From JANMDU01 sp031388245 (GTDB taxonomy: Bacteria; Pseudomonadota; Gammaproteobacteria; Burkholderiales; Burkholderiaceae_C), in contig JANNED010000255.1 of assembly GCA_031388245.1 (NCBI GenBank), positions 1 to 5,869 of the forward strand: a stretch of 5,869 nucleotides of DNA, in the 5' to 3' direction. Position 1 is the first letter of the stretch; the number at the start of each line of letters is the position of its first letter. This document shows, piece by piece, positions 1 through 5,403 of this stretch. The position numbers and the translations under genes are program-made. Under the pieces are notes generated by a model that saw only the letters and a list, made by a program, of their open reading frames with translations, searched no databases and was not told the origin of the DNA.

Positions 1-27
1 CCCTCTCGCGCCAGAGCATGCTGCGTG

Positions 28-67
28 TCCGTGCGCCCCAATCAGGACTGCGGGCTCGAAGCACGGA
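28..67. repeat. Imperfect inverted repeat of unknown role
   Basis: TCCGTGC (28-34) is complementary to GCACGGA (61-67), and the adjoining GCCC (35-38) is complementary to GGGC (52-55), leaving a five-base bulge (56-60) on the right side. This could fold into an 11-bp two-part stem. There is no T-run after it, so it is not a standard terminator. The flanking sequence from 1 onward has no gene I can recognise. It may be the tail of an intergenic region belonging to a gene left of the window, or part of the same repeat block as the element at 68-146. Confidence 0.35.
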
Positions 68-146
68 GCTTTCAAAGGCAAAGTGCGCAGCGCTTTAGCA
101 AAAACGTGTTTGAGCGCAGCGAGTTGTTTTTGCGGCCCTTGAAAGC
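68..146. repeat. Composite foldable palindromic element
   Basis: An outer stem is formed by GCTTTCAAAGGC (68-79) and GCCCTTGAAAGC (135-146), complementary at 11 of 12 positions (mismatch A76/C138). Inside it lie two further stem-loops. One is at 81-95: AAGTGC against GCGCTT, six pairs including one G-T, with a GCA loop. The other is at 98-133: GCAAAAAC against GTTTTTGC, eight perfect pairs with a 20-base loop. The octamer GCGCAGCG occurs twice (85-92 and 114-121). Such nesting is unlikely in plain spacer DNA and suggests a mobile or repeated intergenic element or a structured RNA. I cannot name a family. Short reading frames across it on both strands look like by-products of the palindromes. 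Confidence 0.5.
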
Positions 147-160
147 GAGTACTGCAGATG

Positions 161-204
161 CTTCCCCGAAGGGGTCGCTGCTCTGGGCGCAAGCGCATTG
201 CCCG
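161..204. repeat. Short palindromes in the spacer upstream of urtA
   Basis: Two small dyads follow the larger element: CCCC-GAA-GGGG (164-174), and GGGC (185-188) with GCCC (200-203) enclosing GCGCAAGCGC (187-196). Neither is followed by a T-run and neither matches a sigma-54 promoter spacing (GG-N10-GC). They extend the palindrome-rich block that fills most of the first 205 bases. No coding function is supported here. Confidence 0.3.
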
Positions 205-241
205 TAGCCTGCCGCGAGAACGCCAACCGTCGTTAAACGCA

Positions 242-257
242 TACGCCGTTTGGCGTA
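242..257. promoter_or_regulatory. Candidate operator, dyad 1 upstream of urtA
   Basis: TACGCC-GTTT-GGCGTA is a perfect 6-bp inverted repeat around a 4-base spacer. It is repeated almost exactly at 272-287, with centres 30 bp apart, about three turns of B-DNA, which would put both sites on nearly the same face. The outline TAC-N10-GTA (16 bp, 7-2-7 arrangement) resembles sites bound by NarL/FixJ-type response regulators. That comparison is inference from general knowledge, and the regulator is not in the window. An activator or repressor of the urt operon is the simplest role. Confidence 0.5.
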
Positions 258-271
258 GCAACACCCCAAGT

Positions 272-287
272 TACGCCATGCGGCGTA
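272..287. promoter_or_regulatory. Candidate operator, dyad 2 upstream of urtA
   Basis: TACGCC-ATGC-GGCGTA has the same arms as the dyad at 242-257 and differs only in the central four bases. Because the two copies are themselves palindromes, 241-257 and 272-288 also form a larger inverted repeat (15 of 17 positions) that could extrude as a cruciform or fold in RNA. The centre lies about 89 bp before the urtA ATG. No convincing -35/-10 pair is visible; the best AT-rich -10-like hexamer is TATTTA at 330-335. If that were used, this dyad would sit roughly 60 bp upstream of transcription start, a common activator position. That placement is speculative. Confidence 0.5.
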
Positions 288-325
288 TAGCTCAAATGCT
301 TCTGAGAGAAGAAGATGCAACCAGT

Positions 326-340
326 CCGCTATTTAAGCGG
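326..340 (+). other. Small leader hairpin before urtA
   Basis: CCGCT (326-330) and AGCGG (336-340) pair around the loop ATTTA, followed eight bases later by a six-T run (349-354) and then the urtA ribosome binding site. The stem is short and the T-run is not adjacent, so a working terminator or attenuator is unlikely. It may simply be part of the untranslated leader, or overlap the promoter. Confidence 0.25.
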
Positions 341-356
341 CTACCCACTTTTTTCT

Positions 357-360
357 GGAG
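357..360 (+). promoter_or_regulatory. Ribosome binding site of urtA
   Basis: GGAG sits eight bases before the ATG at 369. It decides the start: the in-frame ATG at 315 has no comparable site and would place 18 extra residues ahead of an otherwise normal signal peptide. Confidence 0.85.
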
Positions 361-368
361 AAGCATCA

Positions 369-1643
369 ATGGATCGTCGCGAAACTATCAAATCACTCAG
401 CGCTGCAACCGCAGTAGCGCTTTCTGGCGTATCAAGCCAAGCCATGGCGCAAGCCGGCGGCACGATCAAGGTGGGCATTTTGCACAGCTTGTCGGGCACG
501 ATGGCAATATCGGAGACCGTGCTCAAAGACACTGTGCTCATGGCGATTGAAGAGATCAATGCCAAGGGCGGCGTGATGGGCAAAAAGCTCGAAGCTGTGA
601 TCGTGGATCCCGCTTCCAACTGGCCCCTGTTTGCTGAGAAAACCAAGCAACTCCTCACGCAAGACAAAGTCACGGTCATCTTCGGCTGCTGGACTTCTGT
701 GTCGCGCAAATCGGTGTTGCCAGTGGTTGAGGAATTGAACGGTCTGCTGTTCTACCCTGTGCAATACGAGGGCGAAGAGCTCTCCAAGAACGTGTTCTAC
801 ACGGGTGCAGCGCCTAACCAGCAAGCGATTCCCGCTGTTGATTACCTGATGAGCAAAGATGGCGGCGCAGCCAAGCGCTGGGTGCTGCTCGGTACTGACT
901 ATGTGTACCCACGCACCACCAACAAAATCTTGCGCGCTTACTTGAAGAGCAAAGGCGTGGCTGATAAAGACATCGACGAGAAGTACACCCCGTTTGGCCA
1001 CTCTGACTATCAGACCATCGTGGCTGATGTGAAGAAATTCGCTGCGGGCGGCAAAACCGCTGTGGTCTCCACCATCAATGGCGACTCCAACGTCCCTTTC
1101 TACAAAGAGCTGGGCAATGCCGGCTTGAAAGCCAAAGACGTGCCTGTGGTTGCTTTCTCTGTGGGCGAGGAAGAGCTGCGCGGTGTGGACACCAAGCCGT
1201 TGGTCGGCCACTTGGCTGCTTGGAATTATTTCCAGAGCATCAAGAATCCAGCCAACGATGAGTTCATCAAAAAGTGGAGCACCTATGCCAAAGCCAAGGG
1301 CATCGCGGGCCACAAAGACAAGCCTCTCACCAATGACCCGATGGAAGCCACCTACATCGGCATCAACATGTGGAAGCAAGCGGTTGAGAAAGCCAAGTCT
1401 GTGGAAGTTGACAAAGTGATCGCTGCCATGGCTGGCCAAACCTTCAAAGCGCCCTCAGGCATCACCAGCAAGATGGATGAGAAGAACCATCACCTGCACA
1501 AGAGCGTGTTCATCGGCGAGATCAAGGCCGATGGTCAGTTCAACGTGGTGTGGAAGACACCTGGCCCTGTGAAGGCGAAGCCATGGTCTCCGTTCATCGA
1601 AGGCAACGACAAGAAGCCTGACGAGCCAGCGAAGAAGGCTTAA
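369..1643 (+). CDS. urtA: Urea ABC transporter, periplasmic substrate-binding protein UrtA
   Basis: This is the periplasmic receptor that captures urea and hands it to the UrtB-UrtC channel. The 424-residue product is of normal length for the family. Residues 1-27 form a signal peptide with a twin-arginine start (MDRRETIK), a weak hydrophobic stretch and an AMA cleavage site near residue 27, so Tat export is plausible. The mature protein opens with TIKVGILHSLSG, typical of the branched-chain amino acid/amide binding fold. UrtA hallmarks follow: DPASNWPLFAEKTKQLL (about 80-96), GCWTSVSRK (106-114) and LLFYPVQYEG (126-135). The C-terminal part has HHLHKSVFIGEI and ends in a Lys/Pro-rich tail. 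The start at 369 is chosen for its GGAG site and signal peptide. Urea is the expected ligand. The related short-amide binder FmdD is the main alternative, but the full urtA-E order argues for urea. Confidence 0.95.
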   Translation: MDRRETIKSLSAATAVALSGVSSQAMAQAGGTIKVGILHSLSGTMAISETVLKDTVLMAIEEINAKGGVMGKKLEAVIVDPASNWPLFAEKTKQLLTQDKVTVIFGCWTSVSRKSVLPVVEELNGLLFYPVQYEGEELSKNVFYTGAAPNQQAIPAVDYLMSKDGGAAKRWVLLGTDYVYPRTTNKILRAYLKSKGVADKDIDEKYTPFGHSDYQTIVADVKKFAAGGKTAVVSTINGDSNVPFYKELGNAGLKAKDVPVVAFSVGEEELRGVDTKPLVGHLAAWNYFQSIKNPANDEFIKKWSTYAKAKGIAGHKDKPLTNDPMEATYIGINMWKQAVEKAKSVEVDKVIAAMAGQTFKAPSGITSKMDEKNHHLHKSVFIGEIKADGQFNVVWKTPGPVKAKPWSPFIEGNDKKPDEPAKKA

Positions 1644-1654
1644 AGTTTTTTCTT

Positions 1655-1702
1655 AGATCGCATGAAAGGTGGCTCGGCTGCCTTTCATGCTTCTAGAGAT
1701 CT
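1655..1702 (+). other. Strong intercistronic hairpin between urtA and urtB
   Basis: GCATGAAAGG (1660-1669) and CCTTTCATGC (1681-1690) are a perfect 10-bp inverted repeat. In RNA the stem continues inward (T1670-G1680, G1671-T1679, G1672-C1678, C1673-G1677) to 14 pairs with a TCG loop. Outside it AGATC (1655-1659) can pair with GATCT (1698-1702) across a seven-base bulge. It begins 16 bases after the urtA stop, and no T-run follows directly. It therefore looks more like a 3'-end protector or partial attenuator than a full terminator. Such an element would leave more urtA message than urtBCDE message, which suits a binding protein needed in excess. The role is inference. Confidence 0.65.
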
Positions 1703-1709
1703 TTCGTGT

Positions 1710-1740
1710 GCGCATGCGCTTACGCAACGACGTGTAAGCG
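1710..1740. other. Second palindrome and hairpin in the urtA-urtB gap
   Basis: GCGCATGCGC (1710-1719) is a perfect 10-bp palindrome. Overlapping it, CGCTTAC (1717-1723) and GTAAGCG (1734-1740) form a perfect 7-bp stem, extendable by G1724-T1733 and C1725-G1732. The inner part TAC-N10-GTA (1721-1736) has the same 16-bp outline and a left half (TACGC) like the two dyads upstream of urtA, though the right half differs. It could be a weaker site for the same regulator, or only an RNA stem 29 bases before urtB. Confidence 0.4.
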
Positions 1741-1759
1741 ACTGACGTGTTCACATGAC

Positions 1760-1762
1760 AGG
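1760..1762 (+). promoter_or_regulatory. Ribosome binding site deciding the urtB start
   Basis: AGG lies seven bases before the ATG at 1770. The other in-frame ATG, at 1755, has no purine-rich site in front of it and would add five residues (MTGFT) before a standard signal peptide. The site is short, so translation initiation may be modest. Confidence 0.55.
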
Positions 1763-1769
1763 TTTTACG

Positions 1770-3353
1770 ATGATTCAAAAAATTCTTACATCAGCAGCGC
1801 TAGTCTTTGCGCTGCTGCACACAGGGCCAACGGCGGCCCTCACCGCGCAAGAAGCGCTGGGCATGTCAGTCGGCGAGACCGATGCGCGCATTGAAGCGCT
1901 GAACAAAGCCCTAGGCGCAGCGGACGATAAAACTGCCGCCTTCATTCAAGCCCTGAGTGACGATGCTGTGAAAACAGCAGGCGGTAAAGTTTTCATCGTG
2001 CGGGATGCCAAAGCCACAGACCCTGTCACAGGCCAGGCTGCCACGTTGCCCGAAGGCGCGGAAGATGTGATCAACAACAATAGGTTTCGCGGCGAGCTGG
2101 ATACTGCGCAAGCCTCACTGAAGCTGTTTTCAAAAGACGACAAGCTGCGTGGCGAGGCGATTGCGGCCTTGCTTAAAGATCCTGATGAATCCAAATTAGC
2201 TCTGGTTGAGAAAGCTTTGGCCGCTGAGGCGAACCCTGAACTCAAGGCCAAGCTGGGCCTCGCCCGCGCTGCGGCACTCTTGGGCAGCAGCGATGTGGCT
2301 AAGCGCTTAGAAGCAGCCAAAGCATTGGCCGAGAGCAAAGACCCTGCCACGCAATTGCTGCTCAATCAGCGCATTGGCCAAGAAAGCGATGCCGCCGTCA
2401 AAAAGCAACTGGAAACATCGCTTGCCAAAATCAAATCATCGCTGGGTTTGGGCGAGAGCCTTGGCGTGGTGTTCACCGGCATCAGCTTAGGCTCGATCCT
2501 ACTGCTGGCCGCGCTGGGCCTCGCCATCACCTACGGCCTGATGGGTGTGATCAACATGGCGCATGGCGAGCTGATCATGATTGGCGCTTATGCCACCTAT
2601 GTGGTGCAAAACTTATTTCGCCAGTATTTGCCGGGCGCATTTGATGCGTATTTGCTGGCTGCGATTCCTGTGGCGTTCATGGCATCAGCCCTCGTGGGCG
2701 CGGCCATGGAGCGCAGCGTGATTCGCTGGTTGTATGGCCGCCCGCTTGAGACGCTGCTGGCCACTTGGGGCATCAGCTTGATTTTGATGCAGCTCGTGCG
2801 CACGATTTTTGGCGCGCAAAATGTCGGCGTCGAAAACCCTTCGTGGATGAGCGGTGGCTATGCGTTACTGCCCAATCTCTCGCTGCCGTATAACCGCGTG
2901 ATGATCATCGTGTTTGCGATTCTCGTGCTGGTGGGCGTGAGCTTGGTGATCAGCAAAACGCGCCTAGGTCTCTTCGTGCGCGGCGTGACGCAGAACCGCC
3001 CGATTGCTGCTTGCATGGGCGTGAACACCGCGCGCATCGATACCTATGCCTTCTCGCTCGGCTCGGGCATTGCAGGCTTAGCAGGTTGCGCACTCAGCCA
3101 AATTGGCAATGTGGGGCCTGATCTGGGGCAAAACTATATTGTGGACTCCTTCATGGTGGTGGTGCTCGGCGGCGTGGGGCAACTGGCTGGCGCCGTGTAT
3201 GCCTCGATGGGCTTGGGTGTGCTGAATAAGTTACTAGAAGGCTGGCAGGGTGCAGTACTGGCCAAGATTGCTGTATTGGTGTTCATCATCATCTTTATTC
3301 AGAAAAGACCGCAAGGCATCTTTGCCATCAAGGGCAGGAGTGCTGAAGCATGA
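1770..3353 (+). CDS. urtB: Urea ABC transporter permease UrtB, long form
   Basis: UrtB is one of two membrane subunits that make the urea channel. The 527-residue product is the long form I know from proteobacteria. Residues 1-23 are a signal peptide (MIQKILTSAALVFALL, cleavage near TAA). Residues 24 to about 228 are a soluble, probably periplasmic, domain rich in Ala, Leu and Lys helices that resemble HEAT-like repeats. Residues from about 231 to the end form the permease, with about eight hydrophobic segments, starting VVFTGISLGSILLLAALGLA and followed by YGLMGVINMAHGEL. Near the end, GLAGCALSQIGNVGPDLG and VVVLGGVGQLAGA are typical of the LivH-like family. The start at 1770 is preferred over 1755 for its ribosome binding site. 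The stop overlaps the urtC start (ATGA at 3350-3353), which implies translational coupling. Confidence 0.94.
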   Translation: MIQKILTSAALVFALLHTGPTAALTAQEALGMSVGETDARIEALNKALGAADDKTAAFIQALSDDAVKTAGGKVFIVRDAKATDPVTGQAATLPEGAEDVINNNRFRGELDTAQASLKLFSKDDKLRGEAIAALLKDPDESKLALVEKALAAEANPELKAKLGLARAAALLGSSDVAKRLEAAKALAESKDPATQLLLNQRIGQESDAAVKKQLETSLAKIKSSLGLGESLGVVFTGISLGSILLLAALGLAITYGLMGVINMAHGELIMIGAYATYVVQNLFRQYLPGAFDAYLLAAIPVAFMASALVGAAMERSVIRWLYGRPLETLLATWGISLILMQLVRTIFGAQNVGVENPSWMSGGYALLPNLSLPYNRVMIIVFAILVLVGVSLVISKTRLGLFVRGVTQNRPIAACMGVNTARIDTYAFSLGSGIAGLAGCALSQIGNVGPDLGQNYIVDSFMVVVLGGVGQLAGAVYASMGLGVLNKLLEGWQGAVLAKIAVLVFIIIFIQKRPQGIFAIKGRSAEA

Positions 3354-4534
3354 ACACATCTATCAATACCGATCGGGCTGAGCTTGTCGAAGCCCCAGCG
3401 AGCCCTTCGACAAGCTCAGGGCGAACGGTCATCCTTCCTAAAGCCGCACCATTGATGAGCCGCAAAGGCTGGGCAACATTCCTTGTTGCGCTCATCATCG
3501 TTTGCGCCATTGCACCCGTGCTCAATCTCATGGTGCCTGAGAGCAGCATCTTCCACCTGAGCGACTTCGCCATCAGCTTGATTGGCAAGATCATGTGCTA
3601 TGCGATTTGCGCCTTGGCCATGGATTTGATTTGGGGCTATACCGGCATCCTCTCGCTGGGCCACGGCCTGTTCTTCGCGCTGGGCGGCTATGCCATGGGC
3701 ATGTATCTCATGCGCCAGATTGGCTTGGATGGCAATTACAAAAGTGAGCTGCCCGATTTCATGGTCTTCCTCGATTGGAAAACCCTGCCTTGGCATTGGC
3801 TGGGTAGCAGCTCCTTTATCGTGCAGATGGCACTCGTCGTGCTCGCGCCGGGGCTGATTGCGCTGGTGTTTGGCTTCTTCGCGTTTCGTTCGCGCATCAA
3901 GGGCGTGTATTTTTCCATCATCACGCAGGCGCTCACCTTTGCCGCCATGCTGCTCTTCTTCCGCAATGAAACCGGCTTTGGCGGCAACAATGGTTTCACG
4001 GATTTCAAGCGCATCTTGGATATTCCGATTGCGCAGCCATCGACCCGCATGGTGTTGTTCGTCCTCACGGGCTGCACCTTGCTGGGCTTTTATTTGTTCT
4101 CTCGCTGGCTGGTGCAAAGCAAATTTGGCCGTGTGTTGCAAGCAATTCGTGATGCAGAAAGCCGTGTGATGTTCTCGGGCTACAACCCTGTGGCCTACAA
4201 GCTCACGATTTGGGTGATCTCTGCCGTGATGTGCGGCATTGCAGGCGCGCTCTATGTGCCGCAGGTGGGCATCATCAACCCGAGCGAGATGAGCCCGGCC
4301 AATTCGATTGAGATGGCGATTTGGGCGGCAGTGGGTGGCCGCGCGACTTTGATTGGGCCGATTGTGGGCGCGTTTGCAGTCAATGGCGCAAAGAGTTGGT
4401 TCACGGTGGCTTTTCCAGAATATTGGCTGTATTTCTTGGGCGCGATGTTCATTGCAGTCACGCTGTTTCTGCCGCAAGGCATCGTGGGATTGGTGCGCAA
4501 AATCTTTCGCAAGACTGAGGGAGAAAAAGTATGA
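3350..4534 (+). CDS. urtC: Urea ABC transporter permease UrtC
   Basis: UrtC is the second membrane subunit of the urea channel and is LivM-like. The product has 394 residues. After a hydrophilic N-terminus, hydrophobic segments begin at about residue 40 (ATFLVALIIVCAIAPVLNL). Family hallmarks follow: DLIWGYTGILSLGHGLFFAL, YAMGMYLMRQIG, the GFGGNNGFTDF loop (about 209-219), RDAESR, and GALYVPQVGIINPSEMSPAN (about 295-314). The gene overlaps urtB and urtD by ATGA at both ends, and GGAG at 3337-3340 precedes its start by nine bases. Residues 9-26 (RAELVEA...STSSGRT) are encoded by a palindromic repeat rather than by family sequence. The in-frame ATG at 3455 (MSRKGW) would exclude the repeat but lacks a ribosome binding site, so 3350 is kept. 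Confidence 0.94.
   Translation: MNTSINTDRAELVEAPASPSTSSGRTVILPKAAPLMSRKGWATFLVALIIVCAIAPVLNLMVPESSIFHLSDFAISLIGKIMCYAICALAMDLIWGYTGILSLGHGLFFALGGYAMGMYLMRQIGLDGNYKSELPDFMVFLDWKTLPWHWLGSSSFIVQMALVVLAPGLIALVFGFFAFRSRIKGVYFSIITQALTFAAMLLFFRNETGFGGNNGFTDFKRILDIPIAQPSTRMVLFVLTGCTLLGFYLFSRWLVQSKFGRVLQAIRDAESRVMFSGYNPVAYKLTIWVISAVMCGIAGALYVPQVGIINPSEMSPANSIEMAIWAAVGGRATLIGPIVGAFAVNGAKSWFTVAFPEYWLYFLGAMFIAVTLFLPQGIVGLVRKIFRKTEGEKV
3374..3428. repeat. REP-like inverted repeat inside the 5' end of urtC
   Basis: CTGAGCTTGTCGAAG (3378-3392) and CTTCGACAAGCTCAG (3405-3419) are a perfect 15-bp inverted repeat with a 12-base loop, and the right copy continues into GGCGAACGG. The core TTCGACAAGCTCAG is one I recall as a very common dispersed intergenic repeat in beta- and alphaproteobacterial genomes. 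Here two copies face each other, as in BIME-type pairs. The element is in frame with urtC and is read as residues 9-26, leaving the reading frame intact. Its copy number in this genome cannot be seen from the window. Confidence 0.8.
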
Positions 4535-5403
4535 CGCCCGATTTGATGGAGCAAGGAGCCAAGCGCTTGGCTACCGTGCAGGTAGCGCCCGCGCTAGGCA
4601 AAACAGAATCAGGTGGTCGCGATGCAGGCTACGGCCGCGTAGCCAATGCAGAAGTAGACGTCACGCATGGCCGGATTTTGTATTTAGAAGATGTAAGCGT
4701 GAGCTTTGATGGCTTCAAGGCCATTAACAATCTGAGCCTCGATATTGCACCGGGCGAGCTGCGCTGCATCATTGGGCCCAACGGCGCAGGCAAAACCACG
4801 ATGATGGACATCATCACTGGCAAAACGCGGCCCAACAGTGGCACGGTATTTTTCGGCTCCACCATTGATTTGCTGCGCTACAACGAATCACAAATCGCGC
4901 AAATGGGCATTGGCCGCAAATTCCAAAAACCCACGGTGTTTGAAAATCTCTCGGTGTTTGAAAATCTTGAACTGGCGCTGAAGACGAATAAAAGCGTCAA
5001 GCCTTCGATGTTCTTCAAGCTCGATTCCGCGCAGAGTGATCGGCTGGCGCAAGTGCTGCACACGATCCATCTGGCCAGCAGCGTCACGCGCATGGCAGGC
5101 AATTTGAGCCATGGGCAAAAGCAGTGGCTAGAGATTGGCATGCTGCTGATGCAAGACCCCAAGCTACTCTTGCTTGATGAACCCGTGGCCGGCATGACCG
5201 ATGAAGAAACCGTGCGCACTGCCGAGCTGTTTTTGACGCTCAAAAAGCTCCACAGCTTGATCGTTGTGGAGCACGACATGAGCTTCATCGAGCGCATCTC
5301 AGAGAAAGTCACTGTGCTGCATGAAGGCTCGGTGCTCGCTGAAGGCACTCTGGCGCAAGTGCAGAATAACGAAAAAGTCATTGAGGTGTACCTTGGTAGA
5401 TAA
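4531..5403 (+). CDS. urtD: Urea ABC transporter ATP-binding protein UrtD
   Basis: UrtD is a cytoplasmic ATPase of the urea importer and is LivG-like. The product has 290 residues. The ABC domain starts near residue 50 (ILYLEDVSVSFDGFKAINNL). It has a Walker A GPNGAGKT (82-89), Q-loop Gln132 in GRKFQKPTVFENLSV, the signature LSHGQKQWLEIGMLL (192-206), Walker B LLLLDEP (212-218) with Glu217, and the switch His248 in VVEHD. LSHGQ in place of LSGGQ is usual for UrtD as I know it, so it is not a defect. The first 45 or so residues are a variable extension without a recognised domain, and the DNA there contains paired palindromes. The start overlaps the urtC stop by ATGA, with GGGAG (4519-4523) seven bases upstream. 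Confidence 0.95.
   Translation: MTPDLMEQGAKRLATVQVAPALGKTESGGRDAGYGRVANAEVDVTHGRILYLEDVSVSFDGFKAINNLSLDIAPGELRCIIGPNGAGKTTMMDIITGKTRPNSGTVFFGSTIDLLRYNESQIAQMGIGRKFQKPTVFENLSVFENLELALKTNKSVKPSMFFKLDSAQSDRLAQVLHTIHLASSVTRMAGNLSHGQKQWLEIGMLLMQDPKLLLLDEPVAGMTDEETVRTAELFLTLKKLHSLIVVEHDMSFIERISEKVTVLHEGSVLAEGTLAQVQNNEKVIEVYLGR
4569..4644. repeat. Pair of related palindromes in the urtD N-terminal extension
   Basis: GCTACC-GTGCA-GGTAGC (4570-4586) and GGCTACG-GCCG-CGTAGCC (4627-4644) share the arms GGCTAC and GTAGC and start 58 bp apart. Between them TAGCG-CCCG-CGCTA (4583-4596) overlaps the first. They code for about residues 13-38 of UrtD, ahead of the conserved ATPase domain. The clustering suggests repeat-derived sequence absorbed into the reading frame, or RNA structure near the urtC-urtD junction. 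I do not recognise a named repeat family. Confidence 0.4.
5383..5386 (+). promoter_or_regulatory. Ribosome binding site supporting the TTG start of urtE
   Basis: GAGG lies six bases before the TTG at 5393, inside the end of urtD. It is the only good site placed before a possible start codon in the urtE frame upstream of the conserved ATPase sequence. Confidence 0.6.

Noticed and set aside
52..67. tRNA-like T-arm (GGGCTCGAA)
   Set aside because: No acceptor, D or anticodon arms can be placed around it. The match is only a short string.
181..204. Sigma-54 promoter resembling TGGGCGC...TTGCC
   Set aside because: No GG-N10-GC spacing is present, so the required -24/-12 geometry is missing.
72..320. 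Small minus-strand frame of 82 codons upstream of urtA
   Set aside because: It runs through the palindromic elements and the two dyads, shows no domain, and I see no ribosome binding site that would support it.
315..368. Upstream in-frame ATG for urtA
   Set aside because: It adds 18 residues with no signal-peptide character and has no fitting ribosome binding site, while GGAG precedes the ATG at 369.
432..1439. Long minus-strand open frame (335 codons) across urtA
   Set aside because: It lies wholly opposite a clear family gene and its His/Arg-rich translation resembles no protein I know.
3416..4477. Long minus-strand open frame (353 codons) across urtC
   Set aside because: It is the complement of a well-recognised permease. 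The His/Arg/Gln-rich product is typical of an antisense shadow of hydrophobic codons.
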